This document shows positions 5,732-9,308 of a DNA stretch of 9,308 nt, in pieces. This DNA is from Thermomicrobiales bacterium (GTDB lineage: Bacteria; Chloroflexota; Chloroflexia; Thermomicrobiales; UBA6265), in NCBI GenBank assembly GCA_020847015.1, contig JADLCW010000178.1:1-9308 (forward strand). The letters are read 5' to 3'. Under the pieces are notes generated by a model. It ran no database searches, was not told where the DNA came from, and was given only the letters and a program-made list of their open reading frames with translations. Each line of letters begins with the position of its first letter. Position 1 is the first letter of the stretch. Made by a program: the position numbers and the translations under genes.

Positions 5732-7441
5732 CTAGTCTGCCGCTCCACGCGCCCGTGCTGCAACCGGAGCGCGCCGCTCCTCGGCATGCCGGCGCCGGTG
5801 CGGATTTTGGATGAGGAAGGCGAAGGCGAGCGCGACGGCGCAGGCGATGGCGGATACATGGAAAGTGTCCTGCAGGGCCGCTACGAAGGCCTCCCGCGAC
5901 GCCAGAAAAATGACCGGCAACTGATTCATCTGATCCGGTTGCATCTGCTCGATCAGCGCCGGCAGCTCGTCGAGGCGGCTGTCGCCCACGAGTGCGGCGG
6001 CCGCCTTGACGGTCGCCGCGCTCAGCGTGCCGATCCGACCCAGCGTCTCCAGCGAGTGGACGCCCAATTGCGCCTGCAACACCGAACCGAGCACGGCGAT
6101 GCCCATCACTTGCCCGATGTTGCGGGTGGTGTTGAGTATGCCAGAGGCGCTGCCGGCGATGCGCGGCGGCACCTCGGACATGGCGGCGGCGGTCATCGGA
6201 GAGAAGGTCAGCGCCATCCCGGTTCCGGCCACCAGCAAGGCCGGCAGGAGCGTTTGCCAATTCGTCTCCAGCGCGAGGCGGCTGGTGATGAAGAGGACGC
6301 CGCCGGTCATCAGACTCACTCCGGCGACGAGCAGCCAGCGCGAACCGATCCGGTCGGAGAGGCGACCCGCGATCGGAGCGCCGAACAGAGTGACGATGGA
6401 CATGGGGACCATCGTCAATCCGGCCTCGATGGCCGACATGCCCAACCCGGCCTGCAAAAACAGCGTCATCGGGAAGAAGATGCCCAGCATGCCGAAGGAG
6501 ACCGCTGTCGCCAGCACATTGCCAACCCAGAAGTTGCGGATTCGGAACAACTCCAGCTTCATCATCGGATCGTCGACACGGGTTTCCCAATATACGAACA
6601 GCGCCAACAGCACGAGTCCGGAGCCGGCCGCGCCGAGAATGAGCGGATCGGTCCAGCCGCGCAGGTTGCCCTCGATCATGGCGAAGACGATGGCGAAGAT
6701 GCCGAGCCCGGATAAGATCAGCCCACCCCAGTCGACCTTGCCGGTGGCCAGCGGATCGCGGCTTTCCGGCACGATGGCCAACGTAGCGAGGATGGCGATG
6801 ATGCCGATCGGCACGTTGATGAAAAACACCCATTCCCAGGAGTAGTAGGTGATGAGCGCGCCACCGACGATCGGCCCGGTGATAGCTCCGAGGGAAACCA
6901 CCGAACCCCATACCCCCATGGCCGCGCCGCGTCCTTCCGGGGGGAACACGACGGTGATCAACGAGAGGGTTTGCGGCATCATCAGCGAACCGCCGACCCC
7001 TTGCAGCACGCGGCTGAAGATGAGCGTCTGGGCTCCCGAGACCCCGAGTAACCCGCTCAGCCAGTGGGAGGCTCCGCAGAGCGCGGAGGCGGCGGTGAAA
7101 ATCGCCATCCCGAGTACGAACAGCTTCTTGCGTCCGAACACGTCGCCCAATCGCCCGAAGGAGAGCAGCAGCACGGCGTAGGTGAGGATGTAACTGTTGA
7201 GGATCCACAGCATCTCGGAAAGATTGGCCCCGAGCGCCTCCTGGATGCTCGGTTGAGCGACGTTGACGATGGTGGTGTCCAGCAGCAGCATGAACACGGC
7301 GCCGCACAGCACCAGCAAGATCAACCACGGGTTGCGCCCATTCAGATCCGCTGGTTCCGACCCGGGCGGGCGATTCGCTGGCGGTCGTTTACCCAGCGCC
7401 ATGGCAGAGCGCGGCTCCGGGGCAGTTTTGATCGTGGGCAT
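5732..7441 (-). CDS. DHA2-family (EmrB/QacA-type) 14-TM MFS drug exporter
   Basis: This 569-aa inner-membrane protein belongs to the major facilitator superfamily, drug:H+ antiporter-2 type. Family motifs, numbered from the ATG at 7441, are 'LDTTIVNVA' with Asp55 in TM1 (motif D1), 'GRLGDVFGRKK' (96-106, motif A), 'RVLQGVGG' with Arg144 (motif B), and 'GAITGPIVGG' (motif C, the antiporter signature). Hydrophobic segments continue to residue 550, consistent with 14 helices. The C-terminal tail is Arg-rich. The start at 7441 is preferred over an ATG at 7402 and over longer options because GGGAGGA (7453-7459) lies 11 nt upstream. It follows marR by 61 nt and precedes the dehydrogenase by 23 nt, so it is probably repressed by MarR and induced by its substrates. 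The substrate cannot be told from sequence. Confidence 0.93.
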   Translation of the reverse strand: MPTIKTAPEPRSAMALGKRPPANRPPGSEPADLNGRNPWLILLVLCGAVFMLLLDTTIVNVAQPSIQEALGANLSEMLWILNSYILTYAVLLLSFGRLGDVFGRKKLFVLGMAIFTAASALCGASHWLSGLLGVSGAQTLIFSRVLQGVGGSLMMPQTLSLITVVFPPEGRGAAMGVWGSVVSLGAITGPIVGGALITYYSWEWVFFINVPIGIIAILATLAIVPESRDPLATGKVDWGGLILSGLGIFAIVFAMIEGNLRGWTDPLILGAAGSGLVLLALFVYWETRVDDPMMKLELFRIRNFWVGNVLATAVSFGMLGIFFPMTLFLQAGLGMSAIEAGLTMVPMSIVTLFGAPIAGRLSDRIGSRWLLVAGVSLMTGGVLFITSRLALETNWQTLLPALLVAGTGMALTFSPMTAAAMSEVPPRIAGSASGILNTTRNIGQVMGIAVLGSVLQAQLGVHSLETLGRIGTLSAATVKAAAALVGDSRLDELPALIEQMQPDQMNQLPVIFLASREAFVAALQDTFHVSAIACAVALAFAFLIQNPHRRRHAEERRAPVAARARGAAD

Positions 7442-7452
7442 CGAGTTGGTGT

Positions 7453-7478
7453 TCCTCCCGGCCGCGCCGACGCGCGGC
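7453..7478 (-). promoter_or_regulatory. Shine-Dalgarno of the exporter with an adjoining 7-bp hairpin
   Basis: On the minus-strand mRNA, GCCGCGC (7472-7478) and GCGCGGC (7461-7467) form a perfect 7-bp all-GC stem with a 4-nt loop. It ends 1 nt before the GGGAGGA Shine-Dalgarno (7453-7459) of the exporter. The stem is stable enough to affect ribosome access or to set the exporter-to-regulator ratio. No U-run follows, so it is not a terminator. Whether it is functional is inference. Confidence 0.45.
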
Positions 7479-7502
7479 GTTCTCCCCCGCGGTTCGCTCG
7501 AA

Positions 7503-8051
7503 TCAGCGTGATGGGTTGGCCGGGCCGCAGGGTGCGCCGGCGGCGGCGTCGGCGGTGAGCGCACTCGCTACCGCTTGCAGCACCGGCGCCAAGGCTGGCC
7601 GCTGCTCCGGTGGCAGCGCCTCCAGCGCGCAGCGCAGTTGCGCGCGACGCCGCTCGAGGAGATCGCGAGCCAGCGTGGCGGCCGGCGGGGCCGGTACGAC
7701 CAGCACCCGGCGGCGATCGGCGGGGTCGACATCGCGGCGAACCCAGCCGACCTCCACCAGGCGATCGACCACGGCCGAGGCGGCCGGCATGGAGACGCCG
7801 AGACCGGCGGCGATCTCGCCGACCGTCAGCGGCCCGCGCGCCCCGAGGACGAGCGCCGCCTTGGTTTGGGCGAAGGTGAGCCCGTGATCCTGGGCGCAGT
7901 CGGCGACAGCCGCGTGCAGCCGCTTGGCGAGCAGCGGCAAATAGGGCAGCGCCGCCTCGACCAGCGCTTCGTCATCCTGAACGGCAAACTGTTCGGCATC
8001 AGAATTATTCACGAGCCGAAGCATAAACCTCGGATCGCGATCTGTCATCAT
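7503..8051 (-). CDS. MarR-family transcriptional regulator
   Basis: This 182-aa winged helix-turn-helix protein probably acts as a dimeric repressor of its own operon and is released from DNA by the exporter's substrates, as is usual for MarR/EmrR beside DHA2 exporters. Residues about 55-120 show the fold: 'LTFAQTKAALVL', 'LTVGEIAAGLGVSMPAASAVVDRL' (75-98, recognition helix) and the wing 'VDPADRRRVLVV' with its Asp and Arg residues. The C-terminal helix 'ERRRAQLRCALEALPPEQRPALAPVLQAV' fits the dimerization region. The start is uncertain: two ATGs at 8051/8048, one at 8024 with GAGG close by, and a GTG at 8014 are all possible, and none has an ideal SD. It is first in a tight marR-exporter-dehydrogenase unit. 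The far C-terminus is Ala/Pro-rich and not family-conserved. Confidence 0.9.
   Translation of the reverse strand: MMTDRDPRFMLRLVNNSDAEQFAVQDDEALVEAALPYLPLLAKRLHAAVADCAQDHGLTFAQTKAALVLGARGPLTVGEIAAGLGVSMPAASAVVDRLVEVGWVRRDVDPADRRRVLVVPAPPAATLARDLLERRRAQLRCALEALPPEQRPALAPVLQAVASALTADAAAGAPCGPANPSR
8002..8010. promoter_or_regulatory. AT-rich palindrome GAATTATTC, copy 1, inside the 5' end of marR
   Basis: GAAT-T-ATTC is a perfect odd palindrome, followed by CA, and the 10-mer GAATTATTCA recurs at 8244-8253. Repeated AT-rich palindromes near a MarR gene are candidates for its operator. This copy is within the marR coding region unless the GTG at 8014 or a later start is used. Confidence 0.3.
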
Positions 8052-8148
8052 CGCCGGAGATATCGGGCGAGCTGCGGGAGCCTTCCCCGACGCGCACCGG
8101 CCGGGGCGCGAACTCACGCCGTCCCGTTCACCGCGGCGCTGCGGGTTC

Positions 8149-8160
8149 GGGATCGATCCC
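8149..8160. repeat. 12-bp perfect palindrome GGGATCGATCCC
   Basis: A perfect dyad in the region between the divergent marR and immunity-like genes, about 100 bp upstream of the marR start. A partial copy (TCGATCCC) recurs at 8189-8196. It could be a dimeric regulator site; chance is also possible in GC- and GATC-rich DNA. Confidence 0.3.
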
Positions 8161-8243
8161 CGCTGTCCCCTGGCCGCGGTCCCCGGCGTCGATCCCGATG
8201 TCGCAGCCGGAGCGGCGATCGTGCTCGTCGTCGGAGGGCGCCG

Positions 8244-8252
8244 GAATTATTC
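8244..8252. promoter_or_regulatory. AT-rich palindrome GAATTATTC, copy 2, in the divergent region
   Basis: Same 9-bp palindrome as at 8002-8010, again followed by CA, in otherwise very GC-rich sequence. It is 193 bp upstream of the marR start and about 165 bp upstream of the immunity-like gene, so it could serve either promoter. Function is inferred only from the repetition. Confidence 0.3.
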
Positions 8253-8417
8253 AGCGGGGTAGCGCGAACGCGCGGTATTTGTGCGAGCGACCTGCTCGCC
8301 GCCGGAGCACGCTGGCTCATTCCGCGCGGCCGCTCCCGGGAGGCACGGTGGTCGGCTCCCGGCGCACGGATGGGGCGACCATCTCCTGCGATCGCCCCTG
8401 CACCGAGGGATGACGCG

Positions 8418-8957
8418 ATGACAGTTGACGCCACGAACATCGAACTCACCCGGTCCGAACTCCGGGCGGTCGTTGGCTATGCGGCGGCTTGCGCACGACC
8501 CGCGTTGGCGCTCTTCGAACGTGAATGCCCTGATGACCGGCGGCCGCGCGCCGCGATCGACGCTGCCCAAGCATTTGCCGATGGGGGCGAGCGGACCCGG
8601 GCGCTGCGCGAGAGCGCGTGGGCGGCGCATCGGGCGGCTCAGAAAACCCGCAATGCAGGACAGGCAGCCGCGAGCAACGCTGCGCGAGCGGCCGGACACG
8701 CGGCCGGCGCGGCATTCCTCCACCCTCTGGCGAACTCGATGCAGGTCAAGCACCTGCTCGGGTCGGCCGCCCATGCGGCGCGGGCGTGCGAGCTCGCCGC
8801 CGGGAATGATCCCGCCATCGCGGCCGACTGCATCGCGCGGGCGCGAAGCCTCGCGCCCCCACTCGTAGTGGACGTCCTGAGACGCTACCCGGTGGCGCCC
8901 GACGGGGGCGGGCGGGTTGGGGAACTGATCCGTCAGTTGGACGCGCTGCTCCGCTGA
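8418..8957 (+). CDS. Imm5-like putative immunity protein
   Basis: This 179-aa, Ala-rich, all-helical soluble protein resembles the Imm5 (putative immunity protein) family found widely in Actinobacteria and related groups. Recognisable pieces are 'LTRSELRAVVGYAAACA' at the N-terminus, 'CPDDRRPRAAIDAAQAFA' (37-54), 'ALRESAWAAHRAAQ' (62-75), a repeated Ala-rich helix 'AARAAGHAAGAAFLHPLA' (88-105), 'VKHLLGSAAHAARACELAAG', and 'VVDVLRRYP' near the end. The family was proposed bioinformatically as antitoxin partners of polymorphic toxins, but members often stand alone and their function is not established. The ATG at 8418 has a GAGGGA SD 7 nt upstream. No toxin-like gene lies in the window. It is transcribed divergently from marR and converges on the asd end. 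Confidence 0.75.
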   Translation: MTVDATNIELTRSELRAVVGYAAACARPALALFERECPDDRRPRAAIDAAQAFADGGERTRALRESAWAAHRAAQKTRNAGQAAASNAARAAGHAAGAAFLHPLANSMQVKHLLGSAAHAARACELAAGNDPAIAADCIARARSLAPPLVVDVLRRYPVAPDGGGRVGELIRQLDALLR

Positions 8958-9045
8958 TTCCCGGGCGGCGTTCCGAACTCCCCTTGCGCCGTAGTGCGCG
9001 GGTAGCGGGCGGCCGCTGCCTGGAACTCGACCGTGCCAATGGCGC

Positions 9046-9065
9046 GGCCCGCGAGGGCCCTATTT
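9046..9065 (+). terminator. Weak terminator-like hairpin between convergent genes
   Basis: GGCCC (9046-9050) and GGGCC (9055-9059) pair around a GCGA (GNRA-type) loop, followed by CTATTT on the plus strand. It lies about 90 nt after the immunity-like gene. The stem is short and the T-tract imperfect, so terminator activity is tentative. Confidence 0.35.
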
Positions 9066-9093
9066 CGGCCGCGCTGGCATCGTGCGTCGATCG

Positions 9094-9308
9094 TTAGAGC
9101 GGCAGCATACCCTCGGCGTGCAGCAGTTCGGCATTGAGCACCGAAGCGCCCGCCGCCCCGCGCACCGTGTTGTGACCCAGCACCACGAACTTGTAGCCCA
9201 GCAGCGGGCAGGTCCGCAGCCGCCCCACCACGGAGGCCATGCCGCGCTCCGTGTCGCGGTCCAGCACCGGTTGCGGTCGATTCGGTTCCGTCCGCACCAC
9301 GATCGGCC
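9094..9308 (-). CDS. asd: Aspartate-semialdehyde dehydrogenase, C-terminal end (partial)
   Basis: Only the last 71 or so residues are in the window; the rest lies beyond base 9308. The enzyme reduces aspartyl phosphate to aspartate semialdehyde with NADPH, the branch point to lysine, diaminopimelate, threonine and methionine. The visible sequence has the characteristic end: 'PNRPQPVLDRD' (sugar-free Pro-rich segment), 'MASVVGRLR' and the near-invariant 'KFVVLGHNTVRGAAGASVLNAELL'. This pattern fits the archaeal/USG-1-like Asd class better than the short Proteobacterial C-terminus. It ends at TAA (9094-9096) and converges on the immunity-like gene. The GTG at 9300 is internal, since the frame stays open to the window edge with matching residues ('PIV'). 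Confidence 0.88.
   Translation of the reverse strand, partial: PIVVRTEPNRPQPVLDRDTERGMASVVGRLRTCPLLGYKFVVLGHNTVRGAAGASVLNAELLHAEGMLPL

Larger units (their letters stand above)
8052..8417. other. Divergent intergenic region between marR and the immunity-like gene
   Basis: These 366 nt should carry the promoters for marR (leftward) and the immunity-like gene (rightward). No convincing -10/-35 pair is visible on either strand. It contains a perfect 12-bp palindrome (8149-8160) and an AT-rich 9-bp palindrome (8244-8252), both of which could be protein-binding sites. No reading frame in it looks like a gene. Confidence 0.5.

Noticed and set aside
4581..5735. Long plus-strand open frame antisense to the dehydrogenase
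   Set aside because: Most of it is the mirror of the SDR gene, whose motifs are unmistakable on the minus strand; high GC keeps the antisense frame open.
5786..6845. Plus-strand open frames within the exporter
   Set aside because: The minus strand encodes all DHA2 motifs; the plus frames are His/Arg/Gly-rich shadows.
9094..9300. A complete 68-aa small gene starting at 9300
   Set aside because: The frame remains open past 9300 with residues that match Asd; it is the cut C-terminal end of a larger gene.

Overview
The window is about two thirds GC and gene-dense. The gene set is a baseplate-J-like membrane protein coupled to ruvX, a DarA/PstA-type c-di-AMP receptor, a GAF-PAS histidine kinase, a small Cys/His protein, and an Asd whose C-terminus resembles the archaeal-like form. 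This suggests chromosomal DNA of a high-GC Chloroflexota, perhaps Thermomicrobia. That placement is an inference from family knowledge, not a database result. No rRNA, tRNA, insertion sequence, CRISPR array or phage module was seen.

Plus strand, 1-4170. A single-pass membrane protein with a Baseplate-J-like extracellular core overlaps ruvX by 4 nt. A short leader with a TATACT box follows, then a 96-aa c-di-AMP receptor (DarA/PstA family). Next is an orphan soluble GAF-PAS-HisKA-HATPase histidine kinase, whose TACACT box lies 7 nt before its ATG, as in a leaderless transcript.

Minus strand, 8051 down to 4442. A marR-type regulator, a 14-TM DHA2/EmrB-type MFS exporter and a short-chain dehydrogenase form a compact drug-efflux-style operon. 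The dehydrogenase has a single in-frame TAG at codon 179, with fully homologous sequence on both sides. Further along the same strand is a 77-aa Cys/His-rich protein with a strong Shine-Dalgarno. The stretches 4171-4441 and 4676-4922 have no gene I can support.

Right end. An Imm5-like putative immunity protein lies on the plus strand (8418-8957), divergent from marR and with no toxin gene in view. It converges on the C-terminal end of an aspartate-semialdehyde dehydrogenase gene (minus strand, cut by the window edge), with a weak terminator-like hairpin between them.

No obviously new multi-gene system was found. The leads most worth a second look are the interrupted dehydrogenase, the orphan immunity protein, the small Cys/His protein, the missing start of the baseplate-like gene, and the candidate regulatory structures around marR and the exporter.
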